From JALORV01 sp963766365 (lineage in GTDB: Bacteria > Pseudomonadota > Gammaproteobacteria > Burkholderiales > Burkholderiaceae_F), in contig CAVXZK010000016.1 in assembly GCA_963766365.1 (NCBI GenBank), forward strand, positions 107,513 through 171,512: DNA of 64,000 nt. Direction: 5' to 3'. Positions 38,128 to 46,535 of this stretch are shown in pieces. The translations under genes were made by a program, and so were the position numbers. The notes below the pieces were generated by a model. The model was not told the DNA's origin and did no database searches. It saw only the letters and a list, made by a program, of their open reading frames with translations. How positions within the stretch are numbered: the stretch's first letter is position 1; each line of letters begins with the position of its first letter.

Positions 38128-39045
38128 ATGGTGCTCAGCAGGAAGACACTGAAGCGCATCGACGCGTTGGTCGGCCGATATCGCATCACGCGCGGCTCGC
38201 GGTTTCGGCTAAAGGACTTCGATCCGGCCGACACGGGCGGGATCCAGAGCGAAAGCAAACCCGAAGCCCAGGAACGCCTGGCCGAAGGCGTGCGCTGGCT
38301 CGCCGAGGAGCAGGAGAAGCTCTATGCGCAGGACCGGCGCTCGCTGCTGCTCATCTTCCAGGCCATGGATGCGGCCGGCAAGGACGGCACGATCAAGCAT
38401 GTGATGAGCGGGGTCAATCCGCAGGGCTGCCAGGTCGTCTCGTTCAAGCAGCCGTCGGAGGAGGAGCTGGATCACGACTGGCTGTGGCGCGCCTGGCGTG
38501 GGCTGCCGGAGCGCGGGCGCATCGGCATCTTCAACCGCTCCTACTATGAAGAAGTCCTCGTCGTGCGGGTGCACGAGGCGATCCTGGCGGGGCAGAAGCT
38601 GCCGAAGCCGCTCGTCACCAAAAGCATTTTCCGTGACCGCGTGCGCGACATCGCGCACTTCGAGGACTACCTGACGCGCAACGGCACGACCGTAGTGAAG
38701 TTCTTCCTGCACGTGTCGCGCAAGGAACAGAAGAATCGCTTCATGGAACGGCTCGACGAGCCGGAGAAGAACTGGAAGTTCTCGATCGGCGACGTGAAGG
38801 AGCGCTCGTACTGGAACGACTACATGGCGGCTTACGAGGATGCGATCCGCGCCACCGCGACGCCGGATGCGCCCTGGTACGTCGTGCCGGCGGACAACAA
38901 GTGGTTCACGCGCCTGGTCGTCGCTGCCGCCATCGTGGACACGATGGAAAAGATGAAGCTCGAGTATCCGAAGGTCACCGAGGCGCAGAAGGCTGACCTC
39001 GCGCGGGCGCGCGAGATGCTGCTGACCGAGAAGTCATCGCGCTAG
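38128..39045 (+). CDS. PPK2-family polyphosphate:nucleotide phosphotransferase
   Basis: A 305-residue P-loop enzyme using polyphosphate to phosphorylate nucleotides. Walker A is FQAMDAAGKDGT (residues 78-89), the Walker B/substrate part is FNRSYYEEVLVVRVH, and KWFTRLVVAAAI is the C-terminal motif. VKFFLHVSRKEQKNRFMERLDEPEKNWKF is also typical of the class with AMP/ADP activity. In-frame upstream starts exist, but ATG 38128 gives the normal length. The subclass (I-III) cannot be decided here. Confidence 0.88.
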   Translation: MVLSRKTLKRIDALVGRYRITRGSRFRLKDFDPADTGGIQSESKPEAQERLAEGVRWLAEEQEKLYAQDRRSLLLIFQAMDAAGKDGTIKHVMSGVNPQGCQVVSFKQPSEEELDHDWLWRAWRGLPERGRIGIFNRSYYEEVLVVRVHEAILAGQKLPKPLVTKSIFRDRVRDIAHFEDYLTRNGTTVVKFFLHVSRKEQKNRFMERLDEPEKNWKFSIGDVKERSYWNDYMAAYEDAIRATATPDAPWYVVPADNKWFTRLVVAAAIVDTMEKMKLEYPKVTEAQKADLARAREMLLTEKSSR

Positions 39046-39131
39046 GCGAGCAGCGCGATCACGACCAGGGCGACCACGACGGCCGCAAAAACGGCGGTCG
39101 AAACGGTGAAGACAAGTTTGCCGGCCTTCAT
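39042..39131 (-). CDS. Small single-span membrane protein, 29 residues
   Basis: The sequence starts MKAGKLVFTVSTAVFAAV and continues as one hydrophobic helix to VIALLA. Two lysines precede the helix, so an inside-N orientation is likely. The ATG overlaps the stop of the reductase gene (ATGA), which implies coupled translation. The stop is next to that of PPK2 on the other strand. It could be a small subunit or stabiliser of the membrane reductase; this is inference. Confidence 0.6.
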   Translation of the reverse strand: MKAGKLVFTVSTAVFAAVVVALVVIALLA

Positions 39132-40408
39132 CGGAAGTCGAAGCGCTCGAAGTGCACGCGCGCCTCGCTGACGCCGCGCTGCTCCAGGTAACGCACGACC
39201 GCGTCAAGCAGCGGCGGCGGCCCGCAGACATAGATCTCGCGCTGCGTGACATCGACACCGTCGAGCCAGGACCACAGGCCGGTCAGGTCGGTGGCCGAGA
39301 CCAGCGTGAAAAGCTCCATGCCCGGGCGGTCCTCGGCGGCACTCTGCAGCTCGTCGATGTGCAGGGCATCCTCGCCGCGCCGGTACAGGTAGGCCATGCG
39401 GAGATCAACCGTGGCGCCGAGCCGGTCGAGCTGGGCCAGAAAGGGCGTGATGCCAATGCCGCCGGCGATCCAGAGTTGCGGGGTTTCCGCGGTCGCCTGG
39501 TCGAAGAACGCACCGAACGGGCCTTCCACGCGCGCGGCGAGGCCGACGCTCAGGCGCTGCATCTCGAGGGTGCAATCGCCCAGCGCCTTGATCGTCAGCG
39601 TGATCGTTGAGCCGCGGACGCGACTGACGGTGAAGGGGTGGTACTCGTCACAGCTGTGGTAGCGCTCGCCGCTGTGAAAGGCGACGAACACATACTGTCC
39701 CGGGAGCACGTCCAGCGCCCGGTCGAGCGGTTCCAGCTCCACCTCCACGCAGGCGTTGGCCGGGTGTTCGACTTGCGTGACGACATAGCGCCGTCCGGCG
39801 TCCTCCCGCTTGACCCAGGTGCGGGCAGCGAGCGCCGTGGCGCCGGCGAGCGCCACCGCCCACCAGGCCGGCGTGCTCACGCCGGTCGCCAGAGCGACGT
39901 GCAGCGCCACCGCTGCGAATGCTGGACCGGTGATGCGATGCCAACGCAGCCACTGGCGGAAATCCGCCGGACCGAAGAAGGTCGCGGCGATCGGAACGAA
40001 GAGCAGCGCCAGCGTGCCCCATCCGCTGAGGGCGACCGGCCCGGAGAACCACCAGTCTATGGCGCTGCGGAACTCGCGCAGCGACAGCAGTGGCCAGATG
40101 ACTGCGAGCGCATGTACAAGGATCGTCACATACGCCACAAGCCCCAGCACGTGGTGCCACGCGTACTGGTGATCGAGACCGCCAAAGCGCGCAGCTAGCG
40201 GTCGAGCGCGCACCGTCAGTGCGAGCGAGAGTGCGAAAGCGATCCACGCGAGCCAGCCGGTGGCGGCGGACCATGCGCGTGCATTCGGCAGCGCGATCAG
40301 CGCGAGCGCGCCGGCGGCCAGGGCAAGCATGACCGGCCCGACCCACTGGCCCGGTCGGACGACGCTGGCCATCAGCGAGGCGCGCAGCGGGGAGGCGGCG
40401 TTGGTCAT
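39128..40408 (-). CDS. Ferric-reductase-like membrane flavoprotein
   Basis: A 426-residue protein. The N-terminal half has about six membrane helices with histidines in HQYAWHHVLGLVAYVTILVHAL and RWHRITGPAFAAVALHVALATG that could bind two haems (ferric-reductase-like domain, PF01794). The C-terminal half is an FNR module with FAD motif HPFTVSR (after the EYHPF pair), NAD motif IAGGIGITPFL and CGPPPLL. It moves electrons from NAD(P)H across the membrane. The ATG at 40408 is chosen over a longer frame lacking family character. Confidence 0.85.
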   Translation of the reverse strand: MTNAASPLRASLMASVVRPGQWVGPVMLALAAGALALIALPNARAWSAATGWLAWIAFALSLALTVRARPLAARFGGLDHQYAWHHVLGLVAYVTILVHALAVIWPLLSLREFRSAIDWWFSGPVALSGWGTLALLFVPIAATFFGPADFRQWLRWHRITGPAFAAVALHVALATGVSTPAWWAVALAGATALAARTWVKREDAGRRYVVTQVEHPANACVEVELEPLDRALDVLPGQYVFVAFHSGERYHSCDEYHPFTVSRVRGSTITLTIKALGDCTLEMQRLSVGLAARVEGPFGAFFDQATAETPQLWIAGGIGITPFLAQLDRLGATVDLRMAYLYRRGEDALHIDELQSAAEDRPGMELFTLVSATDLTGLWSWLDGVDVTQREIYVCGPPPLLDAVVRYLEQRGVSEARVHFERFDFR

Positions 40409-40566
40409 GGTGGGCGCGACAACGATGGTGCGCCTGCACTCTAGCAACTGCGCGGGATGCCGAGGTTGTGGTTCCGATGCCCGCTTGCGGGGCATCAAGT
40501 CGCCGACACGATCGCCGGACCCTGACGGTGATTGAGCGCGGCAGCCCGGTGCGCCGTGCCCGCATA

Positions 40567-41109
40567 ATGCCGCGCGTGATCCTGCTGCTCTATGCGCATC
40601 CGCATCCCAGCCAGTCGGTCGCCGGACAGGCGCTGCTCGCGGCGGTGCGCGATCTGCCCGAGCTCACCGTGCATTCGCTGTACGACGTCTATCCGGATTT
40701 CAGCATCGACGCTGCTGCGGAACGAGGGCGACTGGCCGCGGCAAAGCTGGTGATCTGGCAGCACCCGCTCTACTGGTACGGCGTGCCTGCACTGCTCAAG
40801 CTCTGGTGGGAAAGCGTGCTGGTGCGGGGCTGGGCGTACGGCGATGGCGGCAGCGCCTTGCACGGCAAGGATTGCCTGTGGGTGACGACGACCGGCGCTC
40901 TGCCGGCCGCGTACGCGAACGACGGCGTGCATGGCCATCCGTTCAGCGCCTTCGTGCCGGCAGTGCAGCAGACGGCTCGCTTCTGCGGCATGAACTGGCT
41001 CGAGCCGTTGATCGTGCACGGCGCTCACCGGATCGACGACGGCGCGCTGCAGGCGCAGGCGGCGCAGTACCGCGCGAAACTGGAGCAGTACCGGCGCAGC
41101 CATGGCTGA
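40567..41109 (+). CDS. kefF: KefF-like NAD(P)H oxidoreductase
   Basis: A 180-residue flavodoxin-like quinone reductase that acts as ancillary protein to KefC. It starts VILLLYAHPHPSQSVAGQALL and has WQHPLYWYGVPALLKLWWESVL and LWVTTTGALPAAYAN, all typical of KefF/KefG/MdaB-type FMN enzymes. Its end overlaps the KefC gene by 8 bases, supporting the functional pair. The long upstream frame is non-coding. Confidence 0.88.
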   Translation: MPRVILLLYAHPHPSQSVAGQALLAAVRDLPELTVHSLYDVYPDFSIDAAAERGRLAAAKLVIWQHPLYWYGVPALLKLWWESVLVRGWAYGDGGSALHGKDCLWVTTTGALPAAYANDGVHGHPFSAFVPAVQQTARFCGMNWLEPLIVHGAHRIDDGALQAQAAQYRAKLEQYRRSHG

Positions 41110-42895
41110 AGCAACGATCCTGCGCGATGCGCTCGTGTACCTCGGCGCTGCGGTGGTGTGCGTACCGATTGCCAAGCGTATCGGCCTGGGCTCGGTGCTC
41201 GGCTATTTGATCGCCGGCTGCGCCATCGGACCCTGGGGTCTCGGCTTCGTCACCAACGTCCAGTCGATCCTGCACTTCGCCGAGTTCGGTGTCGTGCTGA
41301 TGCTGTTCCTGATCGGCCTCGAACTCGACTTCAAGCGACTGGTGGAGATGCGTCGCCCCGTGTTTGGCGGGGGCACACTGCAGATGGCGGTGTGTGGCGC
41401 GGCGCTGGGCCTCGGCCTCTGGGCGATCGGTTTGCCGTGGAAGGGTGCGGTGGCGGCCGGGCTGGCGCTGGCGATGTCGTCCACCGCCATCGCTATCCAG
41501 ACGATGGCCGAACGCAACCTGCTGAACGCGCCGGTCGGACGCAGCGCTTTCGCCGTGCTGCTGTTCCAGGACATTGCGGCGATCCCACTGATCGCACTGG
41601 TGCCGCTGCTCGGTAGCGCGGCGCCGGGTGGCGAACCCGGCTGGCAACTGGCGCTGAAGGGCCTGGCGGCGATCGTCATCGTGATCCTGATCGGCCGCTT
41701 CCTCACCCGGCCGGTGATGCGCCTGATCGCACGCTCCGGCGTGCGCGAGATCTTCACGGCCTTTGCGCTGCTGCTGGTCTTCGGCATCGCCGAGCTGATG
41801 GCGCTGGCCGGGCTGTCGATGGCACTGGGCGCCTTCCTCGCCGGAGTGTTGCTCGCCAGTTCCGAGTACCGGCATGCGCTCGAGACCGACATCGCCCCCT
41901 TCAAGGGTCTGCTGCTGGGGCTTTTCTTCATTGCCGTGGGCATGTCGATCGACTTCGGACTGGTCGCCACGCGGCCGGGACAGCTGGCTCTGCTGGTCGT
42001 CGGGCTGTTGCTGGTCAAGGGGCTGGCGCTGGCGGCGATCGCGCCGAAGCTGGAAGTGGCGTCGGAACGGTGGCTGTTCGCCGCGCTGCTGGCGCAGGCC
42101 GGCGAGTTCGCCTTCGTGGTGTTCGGCGTGGCGCGCGGTGCGCGCGTGCTGCCCGGCGAATGGGACGCGCTGTTGACGGCAGCCGTGGCACTGTCGATGG
42201 CCGCCACGCCATTGCTGCTGCTGGCGCACGATGCGCTCGTGGCGCGCCGCGCGCGCAGCGAGCGTGCCGCGGATGCGATCGACGACAACACGGCCCCCGT
42301 GATCGTGGCCGGTGCCGGACGCTACGGGCAGATCATCGCGCGCCTGCTCTTCGCGCGCGGCGAGAAGGTCACGGTGCTCGACCACGATCCCGACCAGATC
42401 GACCTGCTGCGCAAGTTCGGCTTCAAGGTGTTCTACGGCGACGCGACGCGTCTCGACCTGCTGGAGGCCGCCGGCGCAGCAACGGCGCGTCTGCTGGTGG
42501 TGGCGATCGACGACGTCGAAGACAACCTCGCGCTCGTCGACCTCGCGCGCAGCGCGTTTCCGAACCTGAAGATCATCGCGCGAGCCCGCAATGTGCGGCA
42601 CTGGCTCGAACTGGCAGACCGGGGCATCCGCGCGACCGAGCGCGAAACCTTCGAATCGGCGTTGCGTTCGGGACGGCAGGCACTGGAAGTGCTCGGCCTC
42701 TCACCGCATGAGGCGCGCGAGGTGGCGGAAGCCTTCCGACGATCCAACATCGCCACGCTGGAGGCGATGCTGCCGCACTTCCGCGATGAAGCGAAGACGG
42801 TCGCGATCGCGAAGAGCGGCCGCGAGGAGCTGGAGGAGAACCTGCGTCGTGACCGCGAGGCGCAGCAACGGCCTGACACTGGCCACTGGCAGTGA
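41102..42895 (+). CDS. kefC: Glutathione-regulated potassium efflux protein KefC/KefB
   Basis: A 597-residue membrane K+/H+ antiporter. The first about 380 residues carry the CPA2 transporter core with about 12 helices (FGVVLMLFLIGLELDF; SSTAIAIQTMAERNL). Residues about 395-510 are the cytoplasmic KTN/TrkA-N domain (VIVAGAGRYGQIIARLLF ... FYGDATRLDLLEAAG) that binds nucleotide and glutathione adducts. It protects cells from electrophiles by acidifying the cytoplasm. It is paired with KefF. Confidence 0.92.
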   Translation: MAEATILRDALVYLGAAVVCVPIAKRIGLGSVLGYLIAGCAIGPWGLGFVTNVQSILHFAEFGVVLMLFLIGLELDFKRLVEMRRPVFGGGTLQMAVCGAALGLGLWAIGLPWKGAVAAGLALAMSSTAIAIQTMAERNLLNAPVGRSAFAVLLFQDIAAIPLIALVPLLGSAAPGGEPGWQLALKGLAAIVIVILIGRFLTRPVMRLIARSGVREIFTAFALLLVFGIAELMALAGLSMALGAFLAGVLLASSEYRHALETDIAPFKGLLLGLFFIAVGMSIDFGLVATRPGQLALLVVGLLLVKGLALAAIAPKLEVASERWLFAALLAQAGEFAFVVFGVARGARVLPGEWDALLTAAVALSMAATPLLLLAHDALVARRARSERAADAIDDNTAPVIVAGAGRYGQIIARLLFARGEKVTVLDHDPDQIDLLRKFGFKVFYGDATRLDLLEAAGAATARLLVVAIDDVEDNLALVDLARSAFPNLKIIARARNVRHWLELADRGIRATERETFESALRSGRQALEVLGLSPHEAREVAEAFRRSNIATLEAMLPHFRDEAKTVAIAKSGREELEENLRRDREAQQRPDTGHWQ

Positions 42896-42904
42896 TGCCC
42901 GGGC

Positions 42905-43549
42905 TCAGGGGGCGCTGAAGTCGATCTTCTTGTGCGTGCCGTCGCAGAACGGCTTGTTCGCCGAATGGCCGCAGCGGCACAGCCAGACCTTTTCCGTGAC
43001 GAAGGTCGAGCCGTCGGCGGCGCGGAACTCGATCGTGCCCTCCACCATCAGCGGTCCATTGGTGATCGGTTTCACGGCGACCATTCCGGCGGGTGTCGCG
43101 TTTACCGACACCGGTGCGCCGGGGCAGGCGCCGCTATCGGCAAAGCCGGTGCGGGCATGGCTGCCGTCGCAAAACGGCTTGTTGGACGAGGCGCCGCAAC
43201 GGCACAGTGCAACCCGCGTGTACTCGATCAGCGTCGCATGGTCGCCGCCGGGCACGCTGACGCGGCCGCGTAGGTAGACCGGGCCCGCCGGCTGCACCGA
43301 GGCGACGTTGCGCTCGGGCGGCGGCTCCAGCGACCGGCCGTCCGGCGTCTGAATCGTCAGCGCGCCGGTCGGGCAGCGCGCCACCACTGCGACCAAGTGC
43401 TCGACGCTCGCCCCGTCGGGGCGGATCCACGGCTTGCCCTGTGGATCGAACACCTCCGGCGCGCCGTGCACGCATTCTTTCGCGTGAATGCAGCGCGACG
43501 CGTCGTAGCGGATCGTGATGTCCTTGCCGACGTAGTCCCTGATGCTCAT
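42905..43549 (-). CDS. Divergent 4Fe-4S / double CDGSH iron-sulfur protein
   Basis: A 214-residue protein with three Fe-S units. An N-terminal divergent ferredoxin-like domain (RCIHAKECVHGAPEVFD ... ARCPTGALTI) comes first. Two CDGSH motifs follow, CRCGASSNKPFCDGSH and CRCGHSANKPFCDGTH. This domain pattern is known in uncharacterised bacterial proteins. The start overlaps the dehydrogenase stop as TGATG, so both are co-translated. An electron-transfer or redox-sensing role is likely, its partner unknown. Confidence 0.85.
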   Translation of the reverse strand: MSIRDYVGKDITIRYDASRCIHAKECVHGAPEVFDPQGKPWIRPDGASVEHLVAVVARCPTGALTIQTPDGRSLEPPPERNVASVQPAGPVYLRGRVSVPGGDHATLIEYTRVALCRCGASSNKPFCDGSHARTGFADSGACPGAPVSVNATPAGMVAVKPITNGPLMVEGTIEFRAADGSTFVTEKVWLCRCGHSANKPFCDGTHKKIDFSAP

Positions 43550-45030
43550 CACATGCCGCCGATGCAGACGTACTTGATGACCAGGTACTCGTCGATGCCG
43601 TACTTCGACCCCTCGCGACCGATACCCGACTGCTTGACGCCACCGAAGGGCGCGACCTCGTTGGAGATCAGGCCGGTGTTGACGCCGACCATGCCGCTTT
43701 CGAGGCGCTCCGCGACGCGGAACACGCGCGCCACATCGCGCGAATAGAAATACGCTGCCAGTCCGAACTCAGTCGAATTGGCGAGCGCGATCGCTTCGTC
43801 CTCGGTCTTGAACTTGAACACCGGCGCCACCGGCCCGAAGGTCTCCTCGCGCGCCACCAGCATGTCGCTCGTGACGTCGGCCAGCACCGTCGGCTGGAAG
43901 AAGGTGCCGCCCAGTTCATGGGGCGCGCCACCGGTGAGCACGCGTGCCCCCTTGCTGCGCGCATCGGCCACATGCGCCTGAACCTTCGCGAGCGCGTTGG
44001 CATCGATCAGCGGTCCCTGCTGTACGCCGGTTTCGAATCCCGAGCCGACCTTCAACTGCTGCGCCTTGGTCGCCAGCTTCGCGACGAAGGCATCGTAGAT
44101 GCCGGCCTGCACATAGAAGCGGTTGGTGCAGACGCAGGTCTGGCCGGCGTTGCGGTACTTGGACGCCAGCGCGCCGTCGACGGCGGCGTCGAGATCGGCA
44201 TCGTCGAAGACCACGAACGGCGCGTTGCCGCCCAGTTCGAGCGAGAGCTTTTTCAGCGTCGGCGCCGACTGCTGCATCAGGATCCGACCCACAGCGGTGG
44301 AACCGGTGAAGGAAAGCTTGCGCACCGTGGGCGACTCGCACAGCGCCTTGCCGATCTCGATCGAGTTCGCTTCGTCCGCGGGCACGACATTGAAGACGCC
44401 GGGAGGGATACCGGCCCGTTGCGCGAGTTCCGCCAGAGCCAGCGCCGACAGCGGCGTCTGCTCCGCGGGCTTGACGACGACCGGGCAGCCGGCCGCCAGT
44501 GCCGGTGCCACCTTGCGTGTGATCATCGCGTTCGGGAAATTCCATGGCGTGATCGCCACGGCGACACCGATCGGCTCCTTGAAGACCAGCAGGCGTCGGT
44601 CGTTGGCGACGGTCGGGATCGTGTCGCCGTAGATGCGCTTGGCTTCCTCGGCGAACCATTCGATGAACGAGGCGCCGTAGACGACTTCGCCGCGGCTTTC
44701 GGCCAGAGGCTTGCCCTGCTCGGCGGTCATCAGTTTCGCCAGGTCTTCCTGGTTCGCCATGATCAGCTGGAACCAGGTTCGCAGCAGCGCCGCCCGCTCC
44801 TTGGCGGTCTTGCTGCGCCAGGAGGGCCAGGCGCGCGCGGCGGCGTCGATCGCGGCGTCAGCTTCGCCGCGGGTGCAGTTGGCGACCTCTGCGATCTTCA
44901 CTCCGTCGGCCGGGTTGGCCACGGCAAACCGGGCGCCCGACGCTGACGGGCGCCAGGCTCCATCAATGTAGGCGTCGGTCTTCAGCAGACCGCCATCCGC
45001 CAGCGACGGCATTCCCACTTTCTGCAGCAT
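43549..45030 (-). CDS. NAD(P)-dependent succinate-semialdehyde dehydrogenase (GabD-like)
   Basis: A 493-residue aldehyde dehydrogenase. Catalytic Cys299 is in GQTC, Glu265 in ELGG and Asn164 in WNFP. VGMPSLADGGLLKTDAYIDGAW at the N terminus and GGVKQSGIGREGSKYGIDEYLVIKY at the end match the GabD (SSADH) clade. It oxidises succinate semialdehyde or a similar aldehyde to the acid. The two related cysteines TCVC are typical for redox-regulated GabD. It overlaps the CDGSH gene. Confidence 0.9.
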   Translation of the reverse strand: MLQKVGMPSLADGGLLKTDAYIDGAWRPSASGARFAVANPADGVKIAEVANCTRGEADAAIDAAARAWPSWRSKTAKERAALLRTWFQLIMANQEDLAKLMTAEQGKPLAESRGEVVYGASFIEWFAEEAKRIYGDTIPTVANDRRLLVFKEPIGVAVAITPWNFPNAMITRKVAPALAAGCPVVVKPAEQTPLSALALAELAQRAGIPPGVFNVVPADEANSIEIGKALCESPTVRKLSFTGSTAVGRILMQQSAPTLKKLSLELGGNAPFVVFDDADLDAAVDGALASKYRNAGQTCVCTNRFYVQAGIYDAFVAKLATKAQQLKVGSGFETGVQQGPLIDANALAKVQAHVADARSKGARVLTGGAPHELGGTFFQPTVLADVTSDMLVAREETFGPVAPVFKFKTEDEAIALANSTEFGLAAYFYSRDVARVFRVAERLESGMVGVNTGLISNEVAPFGGVKQSGIGREGSKYGIDEYLVIKYVCIGGM

Positions 45031-45114
45031 GTCCGCTCTCCAGATGACCCAAATTGAAGAATAGCGCCACCGCGATGCCGGAGGCGCCCGCTAAACTTTG
45101 GACCCGTCCAAACC

Positions 45115-46059
45115 GTGTATCGCCCTGTGAAGTTCGACAGCCTCGCTCCTGACCTGCAATCCTGGTTCCGCGACACGGTGAAGCGCGGCACCACGCCCGA
45201 GGCCACCGTGAAATCCCTGTTGGCGGCGGGGTACCAGGAGCGCTACGCCCGCGATGCGGTCGATGCGGCCTTCAAGGCGCTGCCAAAGCCGCCGCCACCA
45301 CCGCCGATGCCGCCGCCCCCTGCGGTCGTCGAGCCCTCGGCCACGGCGGGCACGACGGCGACCGTGGGTCAGGCCAGTACTGAGGCGCAGACGCTGAGCC
45401 AGCAGCTGGTGCAGATGCCGAACACGATCGCCACTGCCGATCGCGAGATCCACATGCTGTTCGCGCTGACGGCGCCGCGCATCGTGCTGTTCGGCAACCT
45501 GCTGTCGGCCGAGGAATGCGACGAAATGATCGCGTTGTCGCGCGGCAAGCTCGAGCGGTCGAGCGTCGTCAACAACGAAACCGGCGCCTACGACGTCCAT
45601 CCGCACCGCACCAGCTACGGCACCTACTTCAATCGCGGTGAGAACGAGCTGATCAAGCGTATCGAAGCGCGCATTGCCGAGCTGGTGCAGTTTCCCGAAG
45701 CCAACGGCGAGCCGATCCAGGTCCTGCACTACGAGCCGGGCGGCGAGTACAAGCCGCACTTCGACTACTTCGACCCGAAGCAGCCGGGCAACGAGCAGGT
45801 GCTGACGCAGGGTGGCCAGCGCATCGCGACACTGGTGATGTACCTGAATGACGTCGAGGCGGGCGGCTCGACGGTATTCCCGGAGGTCGGCATCGACGTG
45901 CTGCCGCGCCGGGGCAATGCGGTGTACTTCGCCTATTGCTCGGAGACCGGCACACTGGATCCGCGCTCACTGCACGGTGGCAGCCCGGTCAGCGCGGGCG
46001 AAAAGTGGATCGCAACGAAGTGGTTTCGCCAGCGCGAGTACAGCGGCAGCGGGGCGTGA
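45115..46059 (+). CDS. 2OG-Fe(II) oxygenase, prolyl 4-hydroxylase-like
   Basis: A 314-residue protein. Residues 1-55 are a helical N-terminal part, then a proline run (PKPPPPPPMPPPP) and a linker to about 105. The double-stranded beta-helix domain has iron ligands His215 and Asp217 (PHFDYF) and His287, with Lys297 for 2-oxoglutarate. It starts with GTG; a second in-frame GTG four codons later is possible. Prokaryotic relatives hydroxylate prolines in elongation factor or collagen-like proteins; the substrate here is unknown. Confidence 0.85.
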   Translation: MYRPVKFDSLAPDLQSWFRDTVKRGTTPEATVKSLLAAGYQERYARDAVDAAFKALPKPPPPPPMPPPPAVVEPSATAGTTATVGQASTEAQTLSQQLVQMPNTIATADREIHMLFALTAPRIVLFGNLLSAEECDEMIALSRGKLERSSVVNNETGAYDVHPHRTSYGTYFNRGENELIKRIEARIAELVQFPEANGEPIQVLHYEPGGEYKPHFDYFDPKQPGNEQVLTQGGQRIATLVMYLNDVEAGGSTVFPEVGIDVLPRRGNAVYFAYCSETGTLDPRSLHGGSPVSAGEKWIATKWFRQREYSGSGA

Positions 46060-46196
46060 CGGTACGGCGCACCGCGCGTTCGTGACGAAAGTTCATGTGG
46101 CGGCAGCGCGCTGCAGACGTCGACGAGGCGCGGGCGCCGCAGGTCGTCGCCGTCGGGCGATACCGGGGAGCGCTTCGGGAGTGACCGGGGGATCGG

Positions 46197-46272
46197 TGGT
46201 GGGTCGTGAAGGATTCGAACCTTCGACCTACGGATTAAGAGTCCGCTGCTCTACCAACTGAGCTAACGACCC
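46197..46272 (-). tRNA. tRNA-Lys (anticodon CTT)
   Basis: On the minus strand the acceptor GGGTCGT pairs with ACGACCC, with encoded CCA. D-arm TAGCTCAGTTGGTAGAGC; anticodon stem GCGGA / TCCGT with CTCTTAA loop (anticodon CTT, reading AAG); T-arm GAAGGTTCGAATCCTTC. 76 nucleotides. Confidence 0.97.
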
Positions 46273-46297
46273 GGGTTCCCCTGGCCTGCGATGCAAC

Positions 46298-46373
46298 TGG
46301 TGGGTCGTGCAGGATTCGAACCTGCGACCAACGGATTAAAAGTCCGCTGCTCTACCGGCTGAGCTAACGACCC
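46298..46373 (-). tRNA. tRNA-Lys (anticodon TTT)
   Basis: Same acceptor and encoded CCA as its neighbour, but the anticodon loop is CTTTTAA (anticodon TTT, reading AAA) and the D-loop and T-stem differ (GCCGGTAGAGC; GCAGGTTCGAATCCTGC). 76 nucleotides. It lies 25 bases upstream of the other tRNA-Lys, so the two are probably one transcript. Confidence 0.97.
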
Positions 46374-46535
46374 GAGAGGCTCCTTGCGAAGCATCCGTGT
46401 GAAGCAATCTCGGGCTGCGCTCGAACGGTCCGAAGAGACGCCCCGTCGCATCGAGAGCCCGAAATTATGCCGGAGCGCGCCCTCGCGGGTCAAACCGCGA
46501 CCCACGGTCGCCGGCGCATCGCGCCTGTTGCGGGC

